A DNA stretch of 64,000 bases from JAEWWD01 sp964440115 (GCA_964440115.1 CAYTPV010000004.1:310001-374000); one strand, 5' to 3'; positions 43,119 through 52,323 are shown, numbered from the stretch's first letter. Translations and numbers: made by a program. The notes: generated by a model from the sequence alone, not told the origin.

Positions 43119-43808
43119 ATGAAGGTGTTTGCGATTGGAGATTTGCATCTGTCCGGTGGGGCAGATAAGCCAATGGACGTATTTGGTCCGGCTTGGCAAA
43201 ACCATGCGCAGCGAATTGCTGACTCTTGGTCGGCTTGTGTCTCGCAGGAAGATTTGGTGCTTTTGCCGGGGGATTTTAGTTGGGCCATGCACCTTGAACA
43301 GACGCAGTCGGATATGGAATGGCTTGCGGCACTGCCTGGTACCAAGCTCTTAATACGCGGAAATCATGATTATTGGTGGAATTCCGTGACACAAGTCCGT
43401 GCGGCTTTGCCACGTTCCATGCATGTGCTTCAGAATGACTTTTATTCGTTTCACGGGCTTCATATTGCGGGGACTCGCGGATGGGTGTGTCCCGGCAGTT
43501 CGGTGTTTTCGCCCGACGATCAGAAGATTTATGATCGTGAGGTAATGCGGCTTGGACTTTCCTTGTCAAGGCTGCCGGATAATGGGCGACGCATAGCCAT
43601 GCTGCATTATCCGCCATTCAATGAGAATCGTGCTCCATCGGGATTTTCTGAGCAGTTGGAACGGGCGAAGGTAGAACTTGCGGTGTATGGCCATTTGCAT
43701 GGCAGGAGCTGCAGGGGCGGATTTGAAGGATTTCGAAACGGCGTGGAATACAGATTGGTTTCTGCCGACCACATTGGGTTTGCGCCCAAACTGATGCTGG
43801 AGCTTTAA
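43119..43808 (+). CDS. Calcineurin-like metallophosphoesterase
   Basis: This is a 229-residue member of the metallophosphoesterase family with all metal-binding motifs: FAIGDLHLSGG (DxH), LLPGDFSWA (GD), IRGNHDYWW (GNHD), MLHYPPF (H) and VYGHLHGRS (GHxH). Dinuclear metal phosphoesterases of this small cytosolic type hydrolyse varied phosphodi- or monoesters. AAGGAG precedes the ATG. It follows the zinc-ribbon gene and ends with a strong bidirectional terminator, so it is separate from the MBL gene of the accessory cluster. Confidence 0.92.
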   Translation: MKVFAIGDLHLSGGADKPMDVFGPAWQNHAQRIADSWSACVSQEDLVLLPGDFSWAMHLEQTQSDMEWLAALPGTKLLIRGNHDYWWNSVTQVRAALPRSMHVLQNDFYSFHGLHIAGTRGWVCPGSSVFSPDDQKIYDREVMRLGLSLSRLPDNGRRIAMLHYPPFNENRAPSGFSEQLERAKVELAVYGHLHGRSCRGGFEGFRNGVEYRLVSADHIGFAPKLMLEL

Positions 43809-43819
43809 CAAATTAAATG

Positions 43820-43851
43820 AAGGCCGTATGCGAACGCATACGGCCTTTTTC
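43820..43851. terminator. Bidirectional terminator between metallophosphoesterase and MBL genes
   Basis: The perfect 13-bp stem AAGGCCGTATGCG/CGCATACGGCCTT (43820-43832/43835-43847) has a 2-nt loop and is followed by TTTT on the plus strand. It also ends the long minus-strand transporter operon. Confidence 0.9.
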
Positions 43852-43865
43852 GTGTGTCTCAATGG

Positions 43866-44786
43866 CTACTCTATAACGATTTGGATATTGGAATGATAAG
43901 AAGGTTCCATACCGGGTAAAGCGACTGCATCCGTAAACAATACCTTGCCGGAATATTGCTGCAGTAAGGCCACAATATTTGGTGCAGGCCGGTTATCCTT
44001 TCGGTCGCTGGATACGCACACGATGGTGATTTCTGGGCGCAGTGCGGCGATAGCGGTTTCTGTCATAGATTCCGCACACGCATGGTGCGGCGCTTTGAGG
44101 AGATAGCAGGGTTCAGGCAATTCGGGCCAGTAGCTTGCGTAAACGTCCGCGGCGAGCATAATACTCTTGCCATGATACCGTAGAAGCATGCGGATTCCGG
44201 TGAGATTGGTGCACTCGCCGGAAAAGTCCAATTCAAACCTGTCCGGTGTGCCCAAAAGCAATCCGTCCAGCGCCTGCTTTTGCCTATCATACAGATATTC
44301 GGGGCCGCACAAAATGTCTGCCTCTAACTCTGGAGTAAAGCGAAGTGTCCGGCTGCGATTTGCTTCAAATAAAGTCCCACCCTGAAGTTTGGCAGTACGA
44401 AGCGCATGCGTGAGTATGTTCAACGTTTTCACGGTGCTTCTGGCCGTCTTTGAGAAGGACGGCTCCGCAAATGCCTGCCTATCGAGCAGAGTTCGAGGCG
44501 GCAAATACGTTGACCAGAGTTCTTTTGTCGGTATCCGCGATAATACTCCGTTTACGCCGCCGATATGATCGCGATGAAGGTGTGTGAGCACGAGCAGATC
44601 CAGACGTGAAATTCCTTCCCTGCTCAAAAAATCAACAGCGCTGATGCGTTGTGAAAGCTCGCCGCCATCGCCTATTTCAATGTCTCCACAGTCGACAAGC
44701 ATAGCGAAGGTAGTTTGGTCGCTTTGTTTTTCACGGATAAGTATGGCGTCTCCATATCCGATGTTGATGAAATCGAGAAGAAGCAT
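43866..44786 (-). CDS. Metallo-beta-lactamase-fold hydrolase (ComEC C-domain type)
   Basis: This 306-residue cytosolic protein has the MBL motif LVLTHLHRDHIGGVNG. Further metal-site elements are the Asp of MLAADVYASYW and the His pair of LKAPHHACAESMTETAIAALRPEITIVCVSS. The C-terminal part resembles the hydrolase domain of ComEC. There is no signal peptide and no membrane part, so it is not a ComEC protein itself. MBL proteins of this group act on phosphodiesters. It is the last gene of the HAD-ABC transporter operon, 44 nt after the LacI-like sensor, which suggests a role in the same catabolism. Confidence 0.85.
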   Translation of the reverse strand: MLLLDFINIGYGDAILIREKQSDQTTFAMLVDCGDIEIGDGGELSQRISAVDFLSREGISRLDLLVLTHLHRDHIGGVNGVLSRIPTKELWSTYLPPRTLLDRQAFAEPSFSKTARSTVKTLNILTHALRTAKLQGGTLFEANRSRTLRFTPELEADILCGPEYLYDRQKQALDGLLLGTPDRFELDFSGECTNLTGIRMLLRYHGKSIMLAADVYASYWPELPEPCYLLKAPHHACAESMTETAIAALRPEITIVCVSSDRKDNRPAPNIVALLQQYSGKVLFTDAVALPGMEPSYHSNIQIVIE

Positions 44787-44830
44787 CGCATATTCCTTAA
44801 TCGCAGGCTGTCATTAAGCCGCGGCAAATG

Positions 44831-45706
44831 CTAAAACGTGCTGCGTGAAACGAGCTGAGGAGGCAAAATTCTATGAGGCGCACTCGTTTCCCCATTTTGT
44901 ATATCCAGGAGCAGCTGAACGGCAATACCGGCCAAATCTGCGTCGGGACCGACGCTTGAAAGGCCATGCTTGGGCAGGGCGGCAAACGGCGTATTGCCAA
45001 ACCCAATAAGCGCATATTCACTGCCGACAGGAAGATTTTTTTCGCGCAGCGCCTGCCAGGCCCCTATGGCAAGAAAATCATCAGCCGCCGCAATCGCAGT
45101 CGGCGGGTCTCCTGATATAAGCAGCTGCAGCACGGCCTGATAGCTCTCTTCAAGCCGTATGCCTGCTGCTGTATTTACTACATGCAGCTTTGCGCCGTCA
45201 CATGTCCGTACAGCGTCTGAAAACCCCTTTAATCGGTCGGAGTAGGCAATGGAATGCACAGGATACGTCAGGAACGCCAGTTTTCTGTGTCCGTACAGCA
45301 GCAATCGTTCTGCCGCCAGTTGTCCGGCCCTTTCATTATCCATTGCTACATAACCAAGCGTCTCCTTGTGCGTACGGCAGCCAAGCAGAACTGTGGGAAT
45401 GCCTAATTCTGCGTAAAGTTCGTAGCTGTCGTCGCAGATGGGCATGGCAATAATGCCTGACACATTGGACTTCAACAAGGAAACACATAGTGCCTCCCGC
45501 TGCAGACTATTCTGCGCATTGCAGACAAACGCCGTAAGCCCAAACGACCTTACGATACGTTTGAGCTTATCCGCCAGATCAGGATATATTGGATTTACTT
45601 CAGTGGGAATAACAATGCCTATTGTTTTGCATTTAGAGGAGCATGTATCTGAGTGATAGGCAAATTCCTCTAATGCAGCATTCAGACCGCTGGATTTTCC
45701 GCACAT
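44831..45706 (-). CDS. LacI-like ligand-binding protein without the DNA-binding domain
   Basis: This 291-residue protein aligns with the sugar-binding core of LacI/GalR regulators: KTIGIVIPTEVNPIYPDLADKLKRIVRSFG, VSGIIAMPICDDSYE, YVAMDNERAGQLAAERLLLYGHRKLAFLT, PTAIAAADDFLAIGAWQAL and YALIGFGNTPFAALP. The usual first 50 residues with the helix-turn-helix are absent. Upstream bases belong to the HAD gene, whose end it overlaps by 25 nt, so no room remains for the missing part. Start ATG 45706 has only a weak ribosome binding site. It may be an intracellular ligand sink, a partner of the full LacI at 58553, or a decaying regulator. Confidence 0.8.
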   Translation of the reverse strand: MCGKSSGLNAALEEFAYHSDTCSSKCKTIGIVIPTEVNPIYPDLADKLKRIVRSFGLTAFVCNAQNSLQREALCVSLLKSNVSGIIAMPICDDSYELYAELGIPTVLLGCRTHKETLGYVAMDNERAGQLAAERLLLYGHRKLAFLTYPVHSIAYSDRLKGFSDAVRTCDGAKLHVVNTAAGIRLEESYQAVLQLLISGDPPTAIAAADDFLAIGAWQALREKNLPVGSEYALIGFGNTPFAALPKHGLSSVGPDADLAGIAVQLLLDIQNGETSAPHRILPPQLVSRSTF

Positions 45707-46458
45707 GATGCCGAAACCTGTGATTTTAGTATGGTATATACATCAAAAATATCGTCGAGGACATAATCCGGTTCAATAAGTCCAACGTATTTCACATCTC
45801 TCGATGCGGTCAGGAAGGAATGGATCATCATTGTCATTCCAAAACCGACATTTTTTGGGCCTATGATGTCGCGCGAGAGCGTATCTCCTACATAAACGCA
45901 GGTTTCAGGATTGACCCGCATTTGGTGCAGTGAAATACGGAATATATTGGGATGCGGCTTGCGATATCCAACAATGCTCGAAAGCGTCACGTCTTCGAAG
46001 AAAGAACGGATATTGTATTCTTCGAGTGTTTCAAACACTTGAAAAAGGCTGGCTGTGTTGCTGATAACGCCCATACGCATGCCCAGGCTGCGCAATCCTT
46101 CAAGCAGTTCGGGAACATGGGGCCGCATCTTGCGGTTGAAATATGTAAGCTCCCACATATGCGCGAGGTCTTCGGCAATAGGGATGATTTTCTCAGTATC
46201 AATGCCAAGATCGCTCAGGGCGTATCCGGCCCAAATCTGCTCGGGTTTCAATTCTGTGCAGGTTTTCTCGCCATATGCCTTATAGCGAGCCATGCCAGAA
46301 TGTACTTTCCTTTGTAATTCTTCAATGCCGATATCGGGCATCAAATTATGACGCGATAGAATATCCGCGACACCCTCTATGGATTTTCGCATGGTTGTCT
46401 CATCGGAATACAGATCTTCTATGGTACCCCCCATATCGAACAAGACGGTATTGATCAT
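45682..46458 (-). CDS. HAD-superfamily hydrolase, D-x-G-G type (copy 4)
   Basis: This 258-residue HAD protein is of the same sub-family as the copies at 34-36 kb. Motif I is VLFDMGGTIED (Gly in the second Asp position), motif II MGVISNTASLFQVFE, motif III VGYRKPHPNIF and motif IV YVGDTLSRDIIGPK. The cap has GMARYKAYGEKTCTELKPEQIWAGYALSD. It lies within the ABC uptake operon, between the small membrane protein and the LacI-like sensor. AGGAAGTG precedes the ATG. It is probably a phosphatase for the imported compound. Confidence 0.88.
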   Translation of the reverse strand: MINTVLFDMGGTIEDLYSDETTMRKSIEGVADILSRHNLMPDIGIEELQRKVHSGMARYKAYGEKTCTELKPEQIWAGYALSDLGIDTEKIIPIAEDLAHMWELTYFNRKMRPHVPELLEGLRSLGMRMGVISNTASLFQVFETLEEYNIRSFFEDVTLSSIVGYRKPHPNIFRISLHQMRVNPETCVYVGDTLSRDIIGPKNVGFGMTMMIHSFLTASRDVKYVGLIEPDYVLDDIFDVYTILKSQVSASCAENPAV

Positions 46459-46462
46459 AGAT

Positions 46463-46990
46463 TCACTTCCTCTTCCATTTCGGTAATTCCGGAACCGGGG
46501 TTTCTTGTTTGCGCCTGCGTTTTAGATATAGATAGGCGCTGAATCCCCCTCCGGTTATGAGAGGGGCGGGAACGATCAAGGCGTACAGGCTCATGAATGT
46601 AACCCTGTCTTGCGGTGCCAATGAAAACAGCAGGTAAAAGAACGCAAACAGACTGAACAGCAACAGCCACACATAGCCTGCCGGTACAAGCTTATTATCT
46701 TTAATAACGAAGAACAACGAACAGCATAAAGCAGAACCGACAAGCGCAGGCACGAGGCTTTCCACAAGGGAGGCTAAGGCTGTGCTGACATGGGCGGATA
46801 CAAGGCTGTTCAAAGGATCAATGAGCATGAAATAGCAAAGGCCATAAACCACTAAAAACAATATACTCAGTGAGAAGCTGTTTACAATAAACGTACTCTT
46901 CACCTTGCCGTTTTTCGTAAACAGGAATATGTTCCAGAACTTGTCAGCTTTCGTTTCCTTGCGCTTTTCGGGAATACTTTTGTTTTCCAT
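46463..46990 (-). CDS. Small polytopic membrane protein of the uptake operon
   Basis: This 175-residue protein has a charged N-terminus (MENKSIPEKRKETKADKFWN), four to five membrane helices (about 40-58, 75-98, 105-125, 132-155) and a basic C-terminus (LKRRRKQETPVPELPKWKRK). I recognise no family. It stands between the solute-binding protein gene and HAD copy 4 with short gaps (75 and 4 nt), so it is part of the operon. A helper of the transporter or a metabolite exporter is conceivable, but the sequence gives no proof. Confidence 0.75.
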   Translation of the reverse strand: MENKSIPEKRKETKADKFWNIFLFTKNGKVKSTFIVNSFSLSILFLVVYGLCYFMLIDPLNSLVSAHVSTALASLVESLVPALVGSALCCSLFFVIKDNKLVPAGYVWLLLFSLFAFFYLLFSLAPQDRVTFMSLYALIVPAPLITGGGFSAYLYLKRRRKQETPVPELPKWKRK

Positions 46991-47065
46991 TACGATCTCC
47001 GATTGTTTAGTAAAGGCGGGCAGCGGATCGCTGCCCGCCCTGTTTCAAAATGCGTCGAAATTATA

Positions 47066-48370
47066 TTACATGTTCGGGTTCTTGTCGAGCCAGTAGGTCC
47101 AGAATTCCTGCACATCGAGGAATATGTCGTACACGCCCTTCATATCGCCAACGACAGCGCCGCTGCCGTTGATGTCGAACGGGTTGTTGGGGTTGGTGTA
47201 GTCGTCACGAATGGACCAGTTGCCCTGCTTGGTGAACGGCTCAAAGCCCTTGCCCTGGCCATCGGCCTCGCCCATCAGGTAACGGATGAACAAACGGGCG
47301 CCTGCCGGGTTGTCGCAGCCGGTAACGAGGTACAGGTAGTTGCAGTTCTGTACATTGGGGAACGGAGCAAGCTTGGTAACCCAATCAATGGTGTAGCCGT
47401 TGTCTTCGCGGTTGGTGATCTTGCCGGCGGAGCAGAAGCCGAGCGTTGGGGAATTGGGATCGGTGCCCGCGTTGACGGCTTCCACGATCTCATCGCCATC
47501 CTCAATGAACGTCAGCTTAAGCTGGGAGAGCCTGTAGAGGAATTCATAACCGGCGTTCTTTTCCGGCACATTGGTCGTCGCAGCTGCGTCATAGGTGTAT
47601 TCGATGGGCTTGCCATACTTCTCTTCGTAAGCCTTGGCAAATTCATCGGCTTTCAGAATACAGTTGGCGTAGAACGTAAGGTACGTGGTATCGGAGCTCA
47701 AATCGGAGAATATGAGGTTGCATTTCTGCTTGCCGTTTGCATCGACTTCCACAAGATCCCACCAGTTCGAAATGGGAGCGCCATTGGGGAACGCGGTGGT
47801 GTTGTAATACCAGTAGTTCAGGCCTACATAGAACGGCATGCCGTATTTCATCAGGTCTTTATTGGCAATGTGCTGGCAGATATCCGTGGGATAATACGTC
47901 TCAAGGTAGCCAAGCGGATAGAAATCGTAATAGATTTCGCCGTTGCCGTCTTTGCATTGCAGGATATCCGCGTTGATGTTCTTGGACTTGGCTTCGATTT
48001 CAAGCTTGCTGACCGCTTCGGTCTGGTCGAGGTCGATGGCCTCAGCCTTCAGTTCCGGGTATTCTTCCATGAAGGCTTCGCAAGTTTTCTGCATGCGGCT
48101 GGAAATGGTGTAGACGGTGATGGTGCCGCCTTCCTTCTTGGCCAGATCATACAGTTCATCTTTGGTCATGCCGCTCCATTTGTCGTCAGTGACCACATTG
48201 CTGGGTTCCTCGGTGGCTGCCGGGGCCGCCGGTGCTGCGGAGTCTGCCGGGGCGGCGGGCTGGGCCGGAGCTTGGGTAGGGGCTGGTTCAGCGGCAGGTT
48301 TGGCGCACCCAGTGAATACCAGCGCACAAGTCATAAAAATGGCAAGAGCAAGAGCGAGGATTTTTTTCAT
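47066..48370 (-). CDS. ABC transporter substrate-binding lipoprotein (AfuA/FbpA-like)
   Basis: This is a 434-residue extracellular binding protein. It has a lipoprotein signal with lipobox VFTGC (Cys21), a Pro/Ala-rich tether and a two-lobe domain of the bacterial extracellular solute-binding family 1/6. GGTITVYTISSRMQKTCEAFMEEYPELKAEAIDLDQTEAVSKLEIEAKSKN is the typical first lobe of AfuA/FbpA/PhnS proteins. Fe-binding tyrosine pairs of true ferric-binding proteins are not evident in the expected YYNTTAF area, so a phosphorylated organic ligand is as likely as iron. It pairs with the ATPase and fused permease upstream in the operon. Confidence 0.88.
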   Translation of the reverse strand: MKKILALALAIFMTCALVFTGCAKPAAEPAPTQAPAQPAAPADSAAPAAPAATEEPSNVVTDDKWSGMTKDELYDLAKKEGGTITVYTISSRMQKTCEAFMEEYPELKAEAIDLDQTEAVSKLEIEAKSKNINADILQCKDGNGEIYYDFYPLGYLETYYPTDICQHIANKDLMKYGMPFYVGLNYWYYNTTAFPNGAPISNWWDLVEVDANGKQKCNLIFSDLSSDTTYLTFYANCILKADEFAKAYEEKYGKPIEYTYDAAATTNVPEKNAGYEFLYRLSQLKLTFIEDGDEIVEAVNAGTDPNSPTLGFCSAGKITNREDNGYTIDWVTKLAPFPNVQNCNYLYLVTGCDNPAGARLFIRYLMGEADGQGKGFEPFTKQGNWSIRDDYTNPNNPFDINGSGAVVGDMKGVYDIFLDVQEFWTYWLDKNPNM

Positions 48371-48410
48371 GACTGTTCTCCTTTCTGGTTGGCATGTTAT
48401 TCATGCGGCA

Positions 48411-49529
48411 TCACACCGCAAGCTTTACTAATTTTTCGCTTGCACGATCATAAACATTGAGCTTGTTGGGGTCAATGATCAGGTATACCTTTTCATTGAT
48501 CTGGTAATCTGCAAGGCCGATCTGTTTGGAAAGGAATTCGTCGTCGCCAACTGTCAGGGTGACGAGCGTTTCAGAACCTGCGGGCTGGCTTGCATAAATT
48601 GTCGCCTCAATCGCGCCGGGTGAAGGCTCGCGCTCGATATGCACCTGCTCGGGCCTAAGACCGAATACGCAGGGGAACTCTCCAGCAGGAATGGGATTGC
48701 AGGTCATATCCTTTTTATCGTACTTATACGTGCCGATGGCACAGGTGGCCGTCAGCGTATTGCCGTCGAATGAGGCGGTACCTTCCAGGAAGTTGATGCG
48801 CGGGTTTCCGATAAAATCGGCAGCGTTGAGGTCGATGGGATTCATGTAAAGTTCCATCGGGGTAGCAACCTGCGCCAGTACGCCCTCTGCGAACAGCGCG
48901 ATTTTTGTGGACATCGTAAGCGCTTCCACCTGATCGTGTGTAACGTAGATGATGGTTGTGCCCATTTCGCTGTGTAGGCGCTTGAGCTCTGAACGCATGT
49001 CGATGCGCAATTTGGCGTCGAGATTGGAAAGCGGCTCGTCCAGCAGGAGCAGCTTGGGCTCGGAGGCGATGGCGCGGGCGATTGCAACGCGCTGCTGTTG
49101 TCCGCCTGAAAGCTCATTGGGATAACGCTTTTCAAACTCCGCGATGCGCATGAGCTTGAGTGATTTCTTTACCTTCTGATCAACTTCCTCTTTGGGCAGT
49201 TTTTTAATCTTGAGGCCAAACGCCACATTTTCATAAACGGTCATATGCGGCCAAAGTGCGTAGCTTTGAAATACAAGGTTGAGTTCGCGTTTGCTCGGCT
49301 CCTCAAAGTACCCCTCGTCGCAGTTGATGACTTCGCGTCCGTCAATATACAATTTGCCGTTCTGAGGTTTTTCCAAGCCGGAAACGACGCGCAGCGTTGT
49401 GGTTTTACCGCAGCCGGAAGGCCCCAACAGCGTCATGAAATCGCCATCCTCGATGACGAGGTTCAAATCCTTGAGTACGTGGTTATCTCCGAAAAATTTA
49501 TCAATATGCTGTAACTCTATTCTGCTCAT
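48411..49529 (-). CDS. ABC transporter ATP-binding protein (FbpC/AfuC/PotA type)
   Basis: This 372-residue ATPase has Walker A LLGPSGCGKTTTLRVVSG, a Q-loop around VFQSYALWPHMTV, signature NELSGGQQQRVAIARA, Walker B LLLDEPLSNLDAKL and the H-loop YVTHDQVEA. The C-terminal third is a TOBE-type regulatory domain (FGLRPEQVHIEREP). All motifs are intact. It energises uptake with the fused permease encoded 50 nt upstream and the binding protein 40 nt downstream. Confidence 0.95.
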   Translation of the reverse strand: MSRIELQHIDKFFGDNHVLKDLNLVIEDGDFMTLLGPSGCGKTTTLRVVSGLEKPQNGKLYIDGREVINCDEGYFEEPSKRELNLVFQSYALWPHMTVYENVAFGLKIKKLPKEEVDQKVKKSLKLMRIAEFEKRYPNELSGGQQQRVAIARAIASEPKLLLLDEPLSNLDAKLRIDMRSELKRLHSEMGTTIIYVTHDQVEALTMSTKIALFAEGVLAQVATPMELYMNPIDLNAADFIGNPRINFLEGTASFDGNTLTATCAIGTYKYDKKDMTCNPIPAGEFPCVFGLRPEQVHIEREPSPGAIEATIYASQPAGSETLVTLTVGDDEFLSKQIGLADYQINEKVYLIIDPNKLNVYDRASEKLVKLAV

Positions 49530-49579
49530 TGAAATTTCCTCTCTTTCTTTCTGGTAAACGTCCGTTCGTCAATCAGCCA

Positions 49580-51400
49580 TCAACCCCAGCTCTTGCCGAT
49601 ATCGGCTTTGCCGAACTTATGGGCGAGCCAGTAGCACACGAGCACGAACAGCAGTACGCACACGGAGATAGCGTCAGCCATCTGCGGCAATCCATCGCGT
49701 GAGTATGTGAATGCGATATAGGAAAGCGTACGGTTCTCGGGCGTCATCAGCAGTATGATCAGGTCCAATTCCTTGGCGATGCTGATAAACACCAGCATAA
49801 AGCCCGAAATAAAGCCCTGCTTTGCAAGTGGGATTATGATTTTCCCCATTCTTCGCCAGAAACTGGCACCTGCGATATCGGCGGCTTCTTCAAGTTCCAC
49901 GCCGATTTGCATCATGTTCGCGGTACCGGCGCGGCTTGCGAAGGGGAAGTGCTTTACAACGCTGGCCAGAACAAGCAAAGTAAATGTACCGTACAGGGAT
50001 GGAATGATTCCGCGAGGTACGCTCCACATGGCAAGGTATATGGCGGCGAACGCAATGGAGGGCATAAGATAGGGCACGAATACGAGCTGTTCTGTAAGCT
50101 TGCCGTACCATCTTCCACGTCCGCGTGAACTGATATATCCAAGGAACTGGCCGCAAAATGCCGTAATGACTGCGGAAACAACGGTCAGCTTGATGGTATT
50201 CCATAAGCCGCTGATGAACTCTGGATTTTTAAATATACCCGGGAAATGAATGGTTTTATTGTAAAAATCCGATTCGCCTATCCAGTTATACAATGTAAGG
50301 TTGCTTAGCCCGTATCCTGATCCGGTATGGATCTGGAAAGTCTCCATCAACAGCAGGAACATTGGCATGAACATGGCAACAAACAAGAATATTCCAAGGA
50401 AAATCATCAGAGGCACCTTTGCTTTGCCCAGCTGCATCTCTGAATGCTTGGTGCCTTTGCCGCCCAGTGTCTCATAAGATTTGCGGGTACCGATAAGCCT
50501 CTGATTTGCAAATATTGTACCGGATGCCAGTACGATGAGCAGCAGCGCCATCGCGTAGCCCAGACCGGCCTGACGATTGTCAATGCAGTCGCTCATTTTC
50601 GTAGCTAAGGTAAAATAGCCAATGCGTAAGCCTAGGTTTGCGGCAACGCCGAATGAACCAACGGACTTGGAAAGTGTCATAATGGTTGCGGAAAGTACGC
50701 TCGGCGCTACGAGAGGCAGGGTAATGCTTTTGAGTATCTGTACTTTGGAAGCGCCTTGAATTTCTCCCATTTCTTCAAGTTCACTGTTTACAGAGCGCAA
50801 GGAACTTGAGACCATGATATAAGAGAACGCGTAATAATGCAGTACCATGACCAATATGATTGCGACCGGGCCATACGCAAGCCAATCTGGAATTTGCATG
50901 CCAAGCCCTTCAAGGAAGCCGGGCGCGCCGCCTCGCGAATTTCGGAAAACCGCCAGCCAGGACAATGCTTTGCACCACGACGGAATCATGTACGGAACGA
51001 TGATGCCCATGGACAGCCAGCCTTTGCCGGGCATATCGGAGCGAACCATCAGCCACGCGAGTATCGCGCCGAGCGGTACCGCGATGAGTGCGGTAAAGAA
51101 GCCAACAATCAACGAGTTAATCAGCGGCTTGTACAATACGGCGGAGGAGACATTGCTTGCAAACAACGACTTCCAGTAATACAACGTAAAATCACCCGCG
51201 TGGCCATGTACGCGCCGAAGGTCGGTGGCAGCCAGAGTGAATGTAGTTTTGAGCATTTCGAGTAGGGGGATTACGATCAGCACGATCAGCAGGACGAGGG
51301 AAATAAACACGATCATGTTGAACGGATTGCTCAGAACGCTCCAAATTTGATTCTTCAGCCGTTTCCATGAAAACGGTTTTCGGAAATCCCCTTTTTTCAC
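49580..51400 (-). CDS. ABC transporter fused permease (FbpB/AfuB type, two MalF-like halves)
   Basis: This 606-residue permease comprises two homologous halves, each with about six helices and an EAA loop. The first half has LEEMGEIQGASKVQILKSITLPLVAPSV. The second has LEEAADIAGASFWRRMGKIIIPLAKQGF. Such fusion is the rule for AfuB/FbpB-like permeases of the iron, sugar-phosphate and aminoethylphosphonate group. I chose GTG 51400 with AAGAGG 7 nt upstream; the frame extends 12 codons further without a signal. HAD copy 5 ends 38 nt upstream. Membrane partner of the ATPase at 48411. Confidence 0.93.
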   Translation of the reverse strand: MKKGDFRKPFSWKRLKNQIWSVLSNPFNMIVFISLVLLIVLIVIPLLEMLKTTFTLAATDLRRVHGHAGDFTLYYWKSLFASNVSSAVLYKPLINSLIVGFFTALIAVPLGAILAWLMVRSDMPGKGWLSMGIIVPYMIPSWCKALSWLAVFRNSRGGAPGFLEGLGMQIPDWLAYGPVAIILVMVLHYYAFSYIMVSSSLRSVNSELEEMGEIQGASKVQILKSITLPLVAPSVLSATIMTLSKSVGSFGVAANLGLRIGYFTLATKMSDCIDNRQAGLGYAMALLLIVLASGTIFANQRLIGTRKSYETLGGKGTKHSEMQLGKAKVPLMIFLGIFLFVAMFMPMFLLLMETFQIHTGSGYGLSNLTLYNWIGESDFYNKTIHFPGIFKNPEFISGLWNTIKLTVVSAVITAFCGQFLGYISSRGRGRWYGKLTEQLVFVPYLMPSIAFAAIYLAMWSVPRGIIPSLYGTFTLLVLASVVKHFPFASRAGTANMMQIGVELEEAADIAGASFWRRMGKIIIPLAKQGFISGFMLVFISIAKELDLIILLMTPENRTLSYIAFTYSRDGLPQMADAISVCVLLFVLVCYWLAHKFGKADIGKSWG

Positions 51401-51438
51401 ACGCACACCTCTTTCTGAATTCTTCGGACCGGTCACCG

Positions 51439-52212
51439 CTAGTTGCAGCTACGGTTAAAGTTATGGATGATATCAACAATTTCAGGCAATGATCTGACGA
51501 TATAATCTGGTTCAAAACCGTTGTCCTGAAGCTTCTTTTCACGCTCCAGAACATGCGGTTTGGCTTCCGGGTGAAGAATACGGATCATCAGACGCCAGCC
51601 CGCGTTGCGTACTCCTATGACGTCTCTGGAAATGGTGTCGCCGACATACGCCATTTCCTCTTTTTCAAGACCCATAGTTGTGCGGCAGAGTTCAAATATT
51701 TTAGGATCCGGCTTGTGGAGTCCGCATACGCTGGATAGCAGCACATATTCAAAATATCCGGAGACGCCATATTGACTTAACAATGAGGGGGCTCTGGTGC
51801 GCGAAGGCGTGTTGCTTATGATTCCAAGCCGCATTCCCTGTCTGTACAGGCCATCCATACATTGAAGCACGCCTTCACGGGGAAAGTCATCAATCCTGTC
51901 CCTGCACCAGCGCAGGCAGAGCTCTTCCGCGATTGGGAATATCTGTTCTTCCGTTGCGCCATATTCTTTGAGATAATACTTCGTCCAGGCTTCCACAGCA
52001 GGCGCTTCCCGCATAAGCCGTTCATTATCGGCCTTGCGTAATGCATCGGCCTGCACGAGCTTACGGTCAAACACTTCGGGAGAATCAGAAATGTGCAGAC
52101 CCTGCTGCCTAAGGAGTTCAATTGTGTCTGACGCAAATGCAAGCTGCTTTGCCTGAGATGGTGCGGTTGTATGAATCACACCGCCCATATCAAAAACTAC
52201 CGCTTTGATCAA
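51439..52212 (-). CDS. HAD-superfamily hydrolase, D-x-G-G type (copy 5, operon leader)
   Basis: This 257-residue HAD protein has motif I VVFDMGGVIHT, motif II LGIISNTPSRTRAP, motif III CGLHKPDPKIFEL and motif IV YVGDTISRDVIGVR. The C-terminus DYIVRSLPEIVDIIHNFN matches those of copies 3, 4 and the decayed copy at 60862. It begins with TTG at 52212 behind a weak GGGTG. It is the first gene of the operon HAD5-permease-ATPase-binding protein-membrane protein-HAD4-sensor-MBL. A perfect promoter and a LacI-type operator lie 112-173 nt upstream. Confidence 0.88.
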   Translation of the reverse strand: MIKAVVFDMGGVIHTTAPSQAKQLAFASDTIELLRQQGLHISDSPEVFDRKLVQADALRKADNERLMREAPAVEAWTKYYLKEYGATEEQIFPIAEELCLRWCRDRIDDFPREGVLQCMDGLYRQGMRLGIISNTPSRTRAPSLLSQYGVSGYFEYVLLSSVCGLHKPDPKIFELCRTTMGLEKEEMAYVGDTISRDVIGVRNAGWRLMIRILHPEAKPHVLEREKKLQDNGFEPDYIVRSLPEIVDIIHNFNRSCN

Positions 52213-52323
52213 AAAGGCACACCCATCTTTCTGTTGCTTGGTATTATCGACGTTGGATTATTGAGCGTTTTTTGTTGTTGGAATTTAAAACTTCAGCGAA
52301 CAGTGCTGGCTCTACGAATATTT

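Noticed and set aside
45700..45900. Search for a missing helix-turn-helix of the LacI-like sensor in another frame.
   Set aside because: The upstream bases encode motif IV and the tail of HAD copy 4; no head-like sequence was found in any frame.
47003..48460. A 485-codon open frame antisense to the substrate-binding protein gene.
   Set aside because: The minus strand carries the lipobox and binding-protein motifs; the plus frame is low-complexity V/G/I-rich and runs over gene borders.
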